Positions 19,977 to 31,115 of a DNA stretch of 64,000 bases are shown here, in pieces. Every line of letters begins with the position of its first letter. The stretch's first letter is position 1. The translations under genes were made by a program, and so were the position numbers. This DNA is from Topomyia yanbarensis (Eukaryota > Arthropoda > Insecta > Diptera > Culicidae): NCBI RefSeq assembly GCF_030247195.1, contig NC_080671.1, positions 429,908,539 through 429,972,538 of the forward strand, written 5' to 3'. Under the pieces are notes generated by a model. That model was not told the DNA's origin. It worked only from the letters and a program-made list of their open reading frames with translations, and made no database searches.

Positions 19977-21640
19977 ACAGCTTCAACAACGATTCGCATG
20001 ATTGATTAACTTTAGCCTTCGGGAAACTCCCATTAGCTATGCGCCGAACAGAATCCGCTATGTCCGGCAAACTAGTCGACAAACGACAAGCCATCGCATT
20101 AACTTGTTTACATTTTTCGCTCACTGTCTGAAACGTGCATAAAAAGATCAACCGACAAACGAAGCATGAGGTGGGTAGTGGGTTGTGCGAAACTAAAACG
20201 GAAAGTGTGTTGTGTCATGACACGAGTCGGTAAATAAATGAGTCTTCTCTCGCAATGGATCATTTTTCACTTCGCGATGCTGTGCTGCCATTATTGACAT
20301 TGGCAGATTTGATTTGCTTAACTCTTTAATGTGCAATGTTGTTTTAGAATAACATCCTGAAAATCGTCTAAAAACTATTGGATTAACGTGGCATAGCAGA
20401 AAGACAATTTTTCCCAAATTCTAAAAAAAAATATTTGCGCCTTTAAGGGTTAACCTAAATCTCGCGTGACATGCCGACAATTCTTTTGCTATTTTTTATT
20501 TGTACAAATTTTACTAGTGTACGTAGAAAGTATTGAAAAGTTTATCGTTCGCTATATGAACCGCAACCGTTCCCTGTTTGATATTGTGATGTGATTAAAA
20601 AAAATCTCCCGTTTTAAACAAACACAAAAGCATAAATTATCTGCCCATCACAACCTCTAAATAGCACGCTTGTATAGCATTGATAAATGATAGAAACTAC
20701 AATAGACGACGCCGGTTCCTTCCTGTGTTTGCATAACCGTAATGCGACACGGTACAAAACACAGTGAACGATTTGGAATCGGATCGTAATTCGATTTAAA
20801 TTCCCATCAATTGCGCAAATTATTCTAGCGTATCGATATACAGCCTACAGTCTATGTCGAAGAGAACCGCAACAGACTGGACGAAATAAATGGGGCGTGC
20901 CGCCATATTTGACAGATTGTAGATTGTAGATTTCATGACCTGGTTCTTCTGGTTTTTTTAATTCATATACAGAGGGTCACAGTGAAAGTTGAAGCCAGAG
21001 TATATTTTTCCGATTTAGAATATAATAAATTCACATTGAATTAAACATTTGAAATCAGCCACAAAACTGAAATCCATCCATGGACCATAGCAATAAATAC
21101 GTACAAAATTTAGATTATCTCTTAGTTGATATGCTACGATTATTTGTTTCCCTGTATTTCCTATCGAAACTGGAATTTTCGTCAATTGATATTTTAATTT
21201 TGTTTACACGATTAATCTTATCACACTCATGTTGTGTCACTATCAACGAGACCGTCGTGATAGAGATACGAGATGTAGAACTAATATAGAAATCATTTAA
21301 GATGTTGTCATTAAGTTAAAAATTCTTCAAGAACAGTTTTATGGTTGGGAAACATAGGAAGACTTGCCATGAACTTAAATGAGAAAAAGCTTGCTCATAT
21401 TCATGATTTTGACAGTATTTTCGATCTACTTTTTAAAAGTTATGAAATATTTTCTGTTATCGTTTTTCTTTGGTCAATTTTCCCCGGGCTTGAGAGATTG
21501 GATCTAGTGAATTTTATAAAAATTAGAATAAAAGTAACAAATTATATTATTCCGCACTTCTATTTTCTTATTTAGTCGTAATTTTCAGACAACTGTAAAA
21601 ACTAAAAATGGGACTGAATTGCAATTGCTCCAAAAACCGA
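19977..21640. other. long stretch without a recognised gene
   Basis: AT-rich sequence. Open frames of 60-75 codons at 20,193-20,417 (minus) and 21,080-21,289 (plus) have no domain, no repeats and no clear splice context. Nothing supported. Confidence 0.4.
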
Positions 21641-21647
21641 CTTTCTA

Positions 21648-22145
21648 ACCGAGGCCCGGATGGCCGAGTGTTATATACTATTCGACTCAGTTCGTCGAGA
21701 CCGGAAAATGTCTGTGTGCAGACATGTTAACAAAATGTTTACATCGCTTTCTCGGAGATAATTTAATCGCGAATGAAAGGTACAACGCTACCATCGGCTG
21801 CTATTGAATTTCATTTTGATCCGACGTCTGGTTCCTGAGATACGAGTTGGAGAGCATGGTTACATAGAAAATCTTGTTATAATTTGTCCACATCGGCTTT
21901 TCGGAATTTTCTGAACCTATTATCACAAACTTAGTCTTAAATGAAAGGTACGTTTCCATCGGCTGCTATTGAATTTTGTGTGGGTTCGACTTCTAGTTCC
22001 TGAACTACAGGATGATGAGTACGATCAGACAGAAAATCCCGATTTCAACTGATACTGTGATGAATGCACAAAGGCGAATTTTTTTAAAAAAATATGACCA
22101 CATCTGCTAGGATTTCTAGTTCTTGGTCACTAACAGTCAGTCAAA
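21648..22145 (+). repeat. dispersed repeat (family B), copy 1
   Basis: Landmarks TTCGACTCAGTTCGTCGAGA near 21,682, then twice the motif GAAAGGTAC with CCATCGGCTGCTATTGAATT (about 21,776-21,808 and 21,945-21,975). The same landmarks occur at 31,205-31,400 and 32,020-32,330. The motif order suggests internal duplication of about 170 bases. It is a common type of repeat in mosquito genomes in my recollection. Confidence 0.6.
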
Positions 22146-22229
22146 GTCTCTTTGGCCACATTGGCCACGATTGACGGATCCGGATGCCCAGGCGGAAGTA
22201 TTCAAACTTTGAATGATAGTTGCATCGGT

Positions 22230-23244
22230 TTCTCGGAGATGGCTGGAATGATTGGACCAAACTGAAAGCCCGTAATTTTTTTTTTCGAGAGTTGTCCTAC
22301 TGGAGCTGTAGAGCTAGGTTCTCGGAAGGGCTCCCCGTCAGAATCACATACTACAATTTGCAGACGAGACAGGCAATGTCGCCCAATAAAACACTGCAAT
22401 AGGCCAATTGTAGCGGGCCGTGATTCTGAATGTGATATTCTTTGTACGGTTCAGGCATGTGCGGGCGTAGGGACTCGGAATCGCGTGTATCATCGCGAAG
22501 GGCTCGAATATTTGTACGTTAATGTGCTCGATCGCGTGTGCGTTTGTATGTCGCGTGTGCTAACGTGTAACTTCGCGTGCATAAATTCTATTTCATAACC
22601 GTGTGCCTTTCGCATATTCGCGTGTGTTCTAGAATGATCGCGCGCGGACCGTGAATCTGATACTTAATTTTTTGTGTACGGTTCAGATTCCAGAAGGAAG
22701 TGGGTTCTTCCATATCATTAGAGATCCCAGTCATGTCGTCGTAGAACGCGTGGTCTAGTGGATATAAGCTTTATTTTTTTTGATTGGTCCAACTGAATGT
22801 ATAGACCTAAATTGCTAGAATGAAGGTTAAAGATTTCCGGACGTGACCGATTCATGATCGCGCATTTGCGGGTTGGCGTTTGAGATCGCGTTTGTAACTT
22901 CGTAAGTACTAAAACGTTCACACAATTGCTGCAGTGTTATCAAGTTTACGCGATCGCGGGCATAGGTGTGCGTAGATGATCGCGAAGGGCTTAAGCGTTC
23001 GTATGTTGACGTGTTTGTCGCGTGTATGTGACTTCGCGTGTATAAATTCGATTTTGAAACCCTGCGGCGATTTATATATTCGCGGACCGTCATCCTGATC
23101 TTTAGTTTTCGGTGTACGGATCACATTCTGACAGGGAGAGAGTTACCCCATATCACTAGAGTTTCCGGTCATGTCGCCATGGAACGTTTTGTCTAGTGGA
23201 TATGGTAGTTATTTTTCAATTTTATTATTTTTTTAATAATTAAC
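22230..23244 (+). repeat. CG-rich repeat block 5 with leader, cut by LINE 1
   Basis: The leader module (TTTTTTCGAGAGTTGTCC near 22,279, TTCTCGGAAGGGCTCCCC near 22,319, GTGATTCTGAATGTGATATT near 22,419) is followed by CG-rich units with TTTCCGGACGTGACCGATTC near 22,834. The unit continues up to 23,244, where LINE 1 interrupts it; the rest of the unit resumes at 28,541. Confidence 0.75.
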
Positions 23245-23257
23245 AAGGACCTAGATT
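23245..23257 (+). other. 13-bp target-site duplication of LINE 1, left
   Basis: AAGGACCTAGATT here is repeated at 28,528-28,540 directly after the A-rich tail. Confidence 0.85.
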
Positions 23258-23550
23258 CATACGTCTCCCAACCTTTGAACGGAACGGATTGTTATATTTC
23301 ACAGTAGTGTTCGGTGTGTAAATTTTAGTGAATCAAGGTCATCCTTTGTTCGTTCGTTAGCTGCCGTTCTGCTGGTGCCGACAGTAAATCCAGTACATTG
23401 TTTTCACTGGTGCGGAACAATCGACGTTGTTTGCAGATAAGTTTTGCTTTATTTTTTTTTCTCGTTTGCTTTCTTTCCTTTTCCCTACTTTACTCAAATC
23501 AAATAATAAGACACATTCCCGTTTATATAACGCTCTGCCCTCGTGCTTAA

Positions 23551-24888
23551 ATGGCCGAGGGCGAAATACCATCTGATGTAATCATGGAAGTCCCTGATCC
23601 CCCTAATACTCGCATTACTCCCCGTATAAAGCAGTACCCAGAAGGTTCCTCTGGGCCATGGGTGGTATATTTTCGGACCGGAGAGAAATCGGTTAATATA
23701 TTAAAACTTTCTCGAGATCTGACTGCTAATTACCCGGCTGTAGCTCAGATAACACGTGTTCGGGCAAACAAGATACGTGTTCTAGTGAATGATCTCGGCC
23801 AGGCAAACGCGATTGCTTGCTGTGAGCGCTTTACGCGGGAATTTAAAGCGTACGTGCCTTGTGTGGCCTGTGAAATCGATGGGGTAGTGTCCGAACCGGG
23901 CCTGAAATGCGAAGAACTGTTGGAGCACGGGGTTGGCTGCTTTAAGGACCCCTCTCTTGAACAGATTAAGATCTTAGAATGCAAACAATTGTATACCGCA
24001 AACACCGAGGGAGGTAAGACTACCTACTCTCTATCAGGCTCGCTTCGGGTGACATTCGCCGGGTCCTCTCTTCCCAACTACATCCTCCTTGACAGGGTTC
24101 GCCTACCAGTTCGCCTGTTTGTACCGCGGGTCATGAACTGCAGCAATTGCAAGCAGTTGGGCCACACAGCCACATATTGTGGAAATAAGAAACGATGCGG
24201 CAAATGCGAAGGAGAGCATGAGGATGACTCTTGCGACAAAGAAACTGAAAAGTGTATTTGCTGCGGGGGCCCTTCACATGCTCTTAAATCATGTCCTGCG
24301 TACAAGCAGCGCGGGGATAAAATTAAGCGCTCCCTTAAGGAACGCTCAAGGCGTTCTTATGCAGAAATGCTAAAGAATGCTTCGCCATCTGTCCTGTCCG
24401 AAAATCTCTATGCTGGTTTGGCTAACGTTGAGCAAGAATCTGACGACCCACGAGAGGGAACATCTTTGGTTAACCCAGGGGAATCCAGGAAGAGGAGAAA
24501 TCCAGCCTCCCCTACATTGCCTCGTAAGGGTGCCAAGGTGTCGTCCACTCAGAGTGCGCCATCTACAACCAATAAATCCAACGGAAGTGATGCACAAAAG
24601 CCGAAGCAATTTGCTCCAGGACTTGGAAATATTAATTCTAACAAGGAGTACCCACCACTTCCAGGGACATCCAAAACCCCAAGTGTCCCCTTTTTTCAAA
24701 CAGATACTCAGTCCAGTAGCGGACTAATGAAATTTTCTGACATAGTGGACTTAATTTTCACAGCTTTCAATGTTACTGATCCTCTTAAAAGCCTTCTGAT
24801 ACGTTTTCTCCCTATAGTGCAAACATTTTTGAAGCAGTTGACTACTAAATGGCCCCTCCTTGCAGCGATCGTATCCTTCGATGGCTAA
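23551..24888 (+). CDS. LINE 1 ORF1, zinc-knuckle nucleic-acid-binding protein
   Basis: 445 codons from ATG 23,551 to TAA 24,886-24,888. After an acidic, Pro-rich start there is a folded-looking region (about 25-175), then three Cys/His knuckles at about residues 195-255: CSNCKQLGHTATYC, CGKCEGEHEDDSC and CICCGGPSHALKSC. A basic region and a Ser/Pro-rich linker follow. The C-terminal 60 residues are hydrophobic. This type of protein coats the element RNA. The stop overlaps the ORF2 start by 8 bases (ATGGCTAA), which suggests termination-reinitiation. It is uninterrupted. Degenerate relatives lie at 54.7 and 55.5 kb. Confidence 0.88.
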   Translation: MAEGEIPSDVIMEVPDPPNTRITPRIKQYPEGSSGPWVVYFRTGEKSVNILKLSRDLTANYPAVAQITRVRANKIRVLVNDLGQANAIACCERFTREFKAYVPCVACEIDGVVSEPGLKCEELLEHGVGCFKDPSLEQIKILECKQLYTANTEGGKTTYSLSGSLRVTFAGSSLPNYILLDRVRLPVRLFVPRVMNCSNCKQLGHTATYCGNKKRCGKCEGEHEDDSCDKETEKCICCGGPSHALKSCPAYKQRGDKIKRSLKERSRRSYAEMLKNASPSVLSENLYAGLANVEQESDDPREGTSLVNPGESRKRRNPASPTLPRKGAKVSSTQSAPSTTNKSNGSDAQKPKQFAPGLGNINSNKEYPPLPGTSKTPSVPFFQTDTQSSSGLMKFSDIVDLIFTAFNVTDPLKSLLIRFLPIVQTFLKQLTTKWPLLAAIVSFDG

Positions 24889-27800
24889 GTCATCGAACGA
24901 GGTCACCGATTCGATCACTGTTCTACAGTGGAACAGCAGAAGTATCCTCCCGAAAATCGATTCCTTTAAATTTTTACTAAATAGTTTAAAATGTGATGCT
25001 TTCGCATTATGTGAAACTTGGTTAACTTCCGATATAAATCTCAACTTCCACGACTTTAATATAATTCGTCTGGATCGAGAAAACCCCTATGGAGGAGTAC
25101 TTTTGGGGATCAAAAAGTGCTATTCTTTCAACCGAATTAACCTCCCTTCGACACCAGGCATTGAAATTGTCGCTTGTCAAGTTTTAATCAAAGGTAAAGA
25201 CCTTTGCATTGCTTCCATCTACATTCCTCCTAGAGCCTCGGTAGGGCACCGAACGCTTTGTAATATCACGGAATCCTTACCGGCACCGCGGCTAGTTCTG
25301 GGAGACTTTAACTCGCACGGTACGGTATGGGGCTGTCTTCATGATGATAATAGATCAACATTAATCCAAGATCTTTGCGATAATTTCAACATGACCATCT
25401 TAAACACGGGAGAAATGACGCGGATTCCTACACCACCAGCACGCGCAAGCGCGTTGGATTTGTCGCTTTGCTCGACATCGCTACAGTTAGATTGCATGTG
25501 GAAGGTGATCCCTGATCCCCACGGTAGCGATCATTTGCCTATCGTGATTTCAATTGCTAACGGTTCAAGACCATCGGAAACAATCAATGTATCGTATGAC
25601 CTCACACGGAACATTGATTGGAAGAGTTACGCGACCGCGATATCCGTTAAAATCGAATCCACTCAAGAACTTCCTCCGGAGGAAGAGTACAGGTTTTTGG
25701 CTGGCTTGATTCTCGACAGTGCGAATCAAGCTCAGACTAAACCAGTACCCAGCGCGAATACCCATGGACGGTCTCCCACCCTGTGGTGGGATAAAGAGTG
25801 CTCAGAGCTGTACGCGGAAAAGTCCACTGCATATAAGGCCTTCCGGGAAGACGGGTTACCCGCTAGCTATCAACAGTACGCGTCGTTAGAAAGGCGAATG
25901 AAGAGTCTAATGAAAGCCAAAAAACGCAGTTATTGGCGCCGGTTCGTCGACGGGTTAACGAGAGAAACAGCGATGAGCACTCTTTGGGGTACGGCTCGAC
26001 GTATGCGTAATCATAATAGTACCAACGAGAACGTGAAATATTCAAACCGTTGGATATTCGCTTTCGCCAAGAAGATCTGTCCGGACTCTGTCCCGGTACA
26101 GAAAACGTACCGCGCCGCGTCTTCTCACGATACCGCGAACGAAACACCGTTTTCGATGGTGGAGTTCTCACTTGCTCTCTTATCGTGCAACAATAACGCC
26201 CCAGGGTTAGACAGAATCAAATTCAACTTGCTGAAGAATCTGCCTGACACTGCAAAAAGGCGCCTGTTGAATTTATTTAACAAGTTTCTTGAGGGTAACA
26301 TTGTCCCTTATGAATGGAGGCAAGTGAAGGTCATCGCCATCCAAAAACCAGGAAAACCATCCTCCGACCACAACTCGTATCGGCCGATTGCAATGCTGTC
26401 CTGTATTCGGAAGTTATTCGAGAAAATGATCTTGTTTCGCCTCGACAATTGGGTTGAAGCAAATGGCTTACTGTCAGATACACAATTTGGCTTCCGCAAA
26501 GGCAAAGGGACGAACGATTGCCTTGCGTTGCTTTCTACAGAAATCCAAATGGCCTATGCTAACAAAGAGCAGATGGCATCAGTCTTCTTGGATATTAAGG
26601 GGGCTTTTGACTCAGTTTCTATCAACATTCTGTCAGAGAAGCTGCACCAGCATGGTCTTTCACCAATTTTAAATAACTTTTTGCTAAACCTGTTGTCTGA
26701 AAAGCACATGCATTTTTCGCATGGCGATTTAACAACATCGCGATTTAGCTACATGGGTCTTCCCCAGGGCTCATGTCTAAGTCCCCTGCTCTACAATTTT
26801 TACGTGAATGACATTGACGATTGTCTTGCCAATTCATGCACGCTAAGGCAACTTGCAGACGACGGGGTGGTCTCTGTTACAGGGCCCAAAGCTGCCGACT
26901 TGCAAGGACCATTACAAAATACCTTGGACAATTTGTCTGCTTGGGCTCTTCAGCTGGGTATTGAGTTCTCCACGGAGAAAACTGAGTTGGTTGTTTTTTC
27001 TAGGAAACGTGAGCCGGCGCAACTCCAGCTTTTATTAATGGGTGCAACGATCAACCAGGTTTTCACATTTAAATATCTCGGGGTCTGGTTCGACTCTAAA
27101 GGTACCTGGGGATGTCACATTAGGTATCTGAAACAGAAATGCCAACAAAGGATCAATTTTCTCCGAACAATAACTGGAACATGGTGGGGTGCTCACCCAG
27201 GAGACCTGATCAGGTTGTACCAAACAACGATATTGTCGGTGATGGAGTACGGGTGTTTCTGTTTCCGCTCCGCTGCGAACATACACTTCATCAAACTGGA
27301 GAGAATCCAGTATCGTTGCTTGCGCATTGCCTTGGGTTGCATGCACTCGACCCATACGATGAGTCTCGAAGTGCTGGCGGGCGTTCTTCCGCTAAAAAAT
27401 CGATTTTGGGAACTCTCATATCGATTGCTCATCCGATGCGACATTCTGAACCCGTTGGTAATTGAAAACTTCGAGAGGCTCGTCGAGCTTAATTCTCAAA
27501 CCCGTTTTATGTCCTTGTACTTCGACTACATGGCACAGAGCATCAATCCTTCTTCGTACAATCCCAACCGTGTCCGTTTCCTAGATACTTCTGATTCTAC
27601 TGTATTCTTCGACACATCCATGAAGGAAGAGATTCGTGGAATCCCGGACCATATACGCCCGCAGGTGATCCCCAATATATTTTATAATAAATTCCGAGAA
27701 GTCGACTGCGACAAAATGTTTTACACTGACGGATCAAATCTCGATGGGTCCACTGGCTTCGGTATCTTCAACAATACTATCACCGCTTCATTCAAGCTCA

Positions 27801-28300
27801 ATGATCCCGCTTCAGTTTACGTCGCAGAGTTAGCTGCAATTCAGTACACCCTTGGGATCATCGACACTCTGCCCACAGATCACTACTTCATCGTTTCGGA
27901 CAGCCTCAGCTCTATCGAGGCTCTTCGTGCGGTGAAGCCTAAAAAGCAATTCCCGTATTTTCTGGGGAAGATACAGGAGTCCTTGTGTACGTTATCTGAA
28001 AAATCTTATCAGATTACCTTTGTTTGGGTCCCCTCTCATTGTTCTATCCCGGGCAATGAAAAGGCCGACTCATTAGCAAAGGCGGGCGCATTAAATGGTG
28101 ACATATACGAAAGACCAATCTGCTTCAACGAATTTTTTAGTATTTGTCGTCAGAGGACGCTCAACAGTTTTAAGATTTCTGTGAAATTTCTCATAAATAT
28201 TTGTTCCCCCTTTTGTGTACTAAACTATATTGTTAGTTTTAAGATAACCGTAAAATATTTCGTAAAATACTATTACTCCCCCTCTTGTATATCAAAGTGA
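24881..28300 (+). CDS. LINE 1 ORF2: endonuclease, RT, RNase H
   Basis: 1,139 codons from ATG 24,881. The frame is also open 21 bases upstream, but that start would be TTG. The APE-type endonuclease begins at about residue 10 (QWNSRSI) and includes LGDFNSH (about 140) and SDH (about 216-218). RT: the palm Asp is in DIKGAFD, the PQGSCLSPLL box follows, and LADD is at 658-661, with Leu in place of the usual Tyr or Phe. RNase H: D950 in YTDGSN, E983, D1007 and a VPSHCSIPGNEKADSLA segment. After GALNGDIYERP the frame runs into the AT-rich repeated 3' region and stops at 28,298-28,300, so the usual C-terminal region looks lost. It would nick target DNA and copy the RNA at the nick. Confidence 0.9.
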   Translation: MAKSSNEVTDSITVLQWNSRSILPKIDSFKFLLNSLKCDAFALCETWLTSDINLNFHDFNIIRLDRENPYGGVLLGIKKCYSFNRINLPSTPGIEIVACQVLIKGKDLCIASIYIPPRASVGHRTLCNITESLPAPRLVLGDFNSHGTVWGCLHDDNRSTLIQDLCDNFNMTILNTGEMTRIPTPPARASALDLSLCSTSLQLDCMWKVIPDPHGSDHLPIVISIANGSRPSETINVSYDLTRNIDWKSYATAISVKIESTQELPPEEEYRFLAGLILDSANQAQTKPVPSANTHGRSPTLWWDKECSELYAEKSTAYKAFREDGLPASYQQYASLERRMKSLMKAKKRSYWRRFVDGLTRETAMSTLWGTARRMRNHNSTNENVKYSNRWIFAFAKKICPDSVPVQKTYRAASSHDTANETPFSMVEFSLALLSCNNNAPGLDRIKFNLLKNLPDTAKRRLLNLFNKFLEGNIVPYEWRQVKVIAIQKPGKPSSDHNSYRPIAMLSCIRKLFEKMILFRLDNWVEANGLLSDTQFGFRKGKGTNDCLALLSTEIQMAYANKEQMASVFLDIKGAFDSVSINILSEKLHQHGLSPILNNFLLNLLSEKHMHFSHGDLTTSRFSYMGLPQGSCLSPLLYNFYVNDIDDCLANSCTLRQLADDGVVSVTGPKAADLQGPLQNTLDNLSAWALQLGIEFSTEKTELVVFSRKREPAQLQLLLMGATINQVFTFKYLGVWFDSKGTWGCHIRYLKQKCQQRINFLRTITGTWWGAHPGDLIRLYQTTILSVMEYGCFCFRSAANIHFIKLERIQYRCLRIALGCMHSTHTMSLEVLAGVLPLKNRFWELSYRLLIRCDILNPLVIENFERLVELNSQTRFMSLYFDYMAQSINPSSYNPNRVRFLDTSDSTVFFDTSMKEEIRGIPDHIRPQVIPNIFYNKFREVDCDKMFYTDGSNLDGSTGFGIFNNTITASFKLNDPASVYVAELAAIQYTLGIIDTLPTDHYFIVSDSLSSIEALRAVKPKKQFPYFLGKIQESLCTLSEKSYQITFVWVPSHCSIPGNEKADSLAKAGALNGDIYERPICFNEFFSICRQRTLNSFKISVKFLINICSPFCVLNYIVSFKITVKYFVKYYYSPSCISK

Positions 28301-28500
28301 ATCCCTTGTTTTAAATTTTTTCATAAAAAATCTTTTGGCCCTCTTTTGTATATTGAATCTTATTTCTAGTCTTAAGATAGCTGTAAACTTTCTTTTCCTT
28401 TGTAAAAAAATATTTCAACATTGTAACCTCCTAGTTTTAAGATATCCAAAATGTAAAAACAAAAGCATTTGGCACCGCCAAGCTAACGCATTTGTGCCTA
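28165..28500 (+). repeat. five imperfect tandem repeats, 3' end of LINE 1
   Basis: Units begin near 28,165, 28,235, 28,307, 28,368 and 28,433, so they are 61-72 bases long. Shared landmarks are AGTTTTAAGATA, TGTAAA and CCCCTTTTGTATA. The first two lie inside the ORF2 frame, and the ORF2 stop falls just before the third. Confidence 0.65.
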
Positions 28501-28527
28501 TCAAATAAACGAAATGAATAAAAAAAA

Positions 28528-28540
28528 AAGGACCTAGATT
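28528..28540 (+). other. 13-bp target-site duplication of LINE 1, right
   Basis: AAGGACCTAGATT, identical to 23,245-23,257. Confidence 0.85.
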
Positions 28541-29060
28541 GTTTGTACCGAGGATAGATACTTCCGGACGATCCCGATTCATGATGGCGCGAGCGCGGGA
28601 GTTTGTAGGTTGACACTTGAGATCGTGTTGGTAAGTTTATGAGTGCTGAGATTTTCACCTTATCACCGGGGTGTAATCATGTTTGCGAGTTCGTAGGTTG
28701 CTTGGAAAATCGCGAGGGGCTCTAACGTTTGTGCGCTGACGTGATTTTGTAACGTGTGTTCTTGAATGGTTGCGCGAACCGTGAGTCTGATATTAAATTT
28801 TCAGTGCGCGGTTTGAATTCTGGCAGAGAGTGGGATCGTTTATATCGATAGGGTTCCCGGTCATGTCGCCATGAGACGTGTTGTCTAATAGGTATGGGCG
28901 TATTTTCTTAATTGGTCCAGCTGAAGGCATGGACCTAGGCTTCTAGGATCAAGGATAGACTTTCGGACGTGACCGATTCGTAATCGCGTGCACGATGGCA
29001 TTTTTGTAGGTTCCCGCTGAGACCGCGTTTGAGAATGTGTGAGTGTTAAGACGTTCACTT
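28541..29060 (+). repeat. CG-rich repeat block 5, continued after LINE 1
   Basis: The interrupted unit resumes (GAGGATAGATACTTCCGGACG region, near 28,550), and a second unit follows with GGTCCAGCTGAAGGCATGGA near 28,914 and TTTCGGACGTGACCGATTCG near 28,961. Spacing is about 402 bases. Confidence 0.7.
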
Positions 29061-30440
29061 TCACCATCGTTGTTGATTCAGCTGAAGGCGGGTGTAGAAT
29101 GGCAGTATAGGACTCGAAAAGAAGAAATAAAAGACAATATATGAGAGACGTAATAGATTAGATAGGTACAAGATACAGCTGAAGTTATGATCATCACATG
29201 AGACATACATTAGTACTTCAAACACTACTAATACTTGAATAGCCAATCACCACACATAGCACATCCTTTCTCAATTATCTATTTGTTACTGGTTGATTGT
29301 TGGTTATGAGCTGGTGAATAGAGGAAAGGTATAGAACAGACAAAAGGCTCATATCAGCCCTCCCTCATCTTGAAGCGGGCTTCTTATATAAATCAAATCC
29401 TCAGTAGTCATAATGTTTGGTGGATTATTAACATGAGAACTAATTAACCTCTAGTAGTAGAACTTGGTGCAAATAAAAACTAAAAAGAGCGAAGGTCCTT
29501 ATATTTAGATAACTCTATTGAATCTATTGTGGCTTGATGATGTTTACAATACCGTCAATCCCATCAACCTGCGAGAGGGAAAAAAACTAGAAAGCTTGTT
29601 CTATATACAAAATGTAATATTGCCTAAAACTTGATTTTTCTTCGCCGGTTCTAGGTTTTTACCGGACACAATCGAAAAGTTTTTACAATGTTTCAGTTTC
29701 AGATATTAGTTCGGTTTTCGGTCGCAGTTTTTTGTCTTTTTTCGAATTTTCTCAAATAAGTTGGCTTGATAAGCAAGAAGGTTTGTTTCAATATGTAACA
29801 TTCGATGATGATTGGTTATACTTAAACTGTACCAAGAAATATATTTGAATTATTTTTAATCTAAATGGTACTACGAAATAAAATATATCACATTAAGTAG
29901 TGTAGTCCTACGTCTACAGTTCGTGCAACCCCCCCTTGTAGTTTTTTTAATTTATTTCTAATGGAATTATGTGTGGCTATGAAACTTTTATTTGAAGAAT
30001 CTCATTAAGAAGCAAAAAAACATAAATCGCGTGAAAAATAAAATAATCTGGTTAGTCACAGCTGTCAATTGGCGCATCCTGTATTTTCTTTGCAATGGGG
30101 TGTGCAATTGTGTGCGCAGAAGCAAGGCGCTGAACGGTGGTTGATGGAGTAGGCGGTCCGAATAGCCCCGTACGCTCATTATGTACAAAAGTTGTGATCG
30201 TCTTGAAAATATCTGTGTTTTTATCCACACAAAAATTGTTTCATAAAATAGGAGCCTCAAGCTTCCTAAAACACTTACCTGGTATTTTTCACTTTTATTC
30301 ATTACTTTAATCACGGTTTTACCAATATAATGATTTTCGTTTTGAGGACGATAAAAAGTGAAATACGATGTGTCTCCTTTCTAAAAAAACAGAAGAATCA
30401 GATTCAGCTGTCAAAATTAATGTTTAAGATTTAGAATACC
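29061..30440. other. stretch without a recognised gene
   Basis: It contains fragments related to repeat family A at about 29,340-29,400 and 29,528-29,580 (TGATGATGTTTACAATACCG). A 108-codon minus-strand frame (29,988-30,314) is AT-rich with no domain. Nothing else supported. Confidence 0.4.
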
Positions 30441-30455
30441 CGTTCCACGAATATT

Positions 30456-31115
30456 CTGACACCTTTCTTATCAAAACAATTCTAAGACGCCCCTAAGGCA
30501 ATGTTTAGTACACCCCTAAAACAATTCCAGTACAGCTCAAAAATATTTTAGTGCACGTCTGCTTTTTACTGTATACTAGAAAAATTTATTGAAAGACATA
30601 TAGACATAAGACAGATAGATATATTTTTAGAATGTGCTGGAAAGGTACAAAGAACTAGAATTATTTGAGGTATACTGCATTGGTTCGGTAATGAGCTAAA
30701 ACGATTAATGCAGTTATGTTGCTTAGATGTATTGGAATGAACTTAGGAGCGCGATAGTTGTTTTATTACGAGCCAGAACAATTCAAGGAGTGTACTAGAA
30801 TGGCTTAGGGTTGTACTAGAATATTTTAAGTCGTCTGCCAGGATTATTTTGATAATAATCTAGAACATTTTCAGGAGCGTACCAGTAGGTTTTGGAAGTA
30901 AACTGAAACGAACTTGGGGATGTACTACAATGCTTAGAAGTTCACTAGTGTCTTTTGAAGTGTAGTAGAACGATTCTGAGATACGCTTGAATTCTTTAAT
31001 ATATTATATGGTTTTAAGGGTGTACTAGTGTGATTTCAAGATTGCTCTAAAATGTTTTAGGGATGTACTGGAATGGATCGTTATTGAGCGTAATCCATTT
31101 TTGGAGTGTACTAGA
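30456..31115. mobile_element. possible foldback element with repeat-built arms
   Basis: The right part (30,628-31,115) is a run of degenerate units of roughly 30-36 bases with the core GGAGTGTACTAGAATG. The left part (30,456-30,552) carries the same core in reverse orientation (for example TTTAGTACACCCCTAAAACA). The short interior holds no frame. Inverted arms made of tandem units are typical of foldback transposons. No target duplication found. Confidence 0.45.

Larger units (their letters stand above)
23258..28527 (+). mobile_element. LINE 1: full-length I-type non-LTR retrotransposon
   Basis: A 5.27-kb element with a 293-bp 5' leader, ORF1 with zinc knuckles, ORF2 with endonuclease, RT and RNase H, an internally repeated 3' region and a short A-rich end (AATGAATAAAAAAAAA). 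Perfect 13-bp target duplications flank it. RNase H and an APE-type endonuclease in one ORF2 place it in the I superfamily (I, LOA or Loner group). Both ORFs are open, so it may have moved recently, although ORF2 seems shortened at its C-terminus. Confidence 0.9.

Noticed and set aside
19544..19999. 151-codon minus-strand protein with Gly runs
   Set aside because: Covers a MITE; the Gly runs are translated C-rich tracts.
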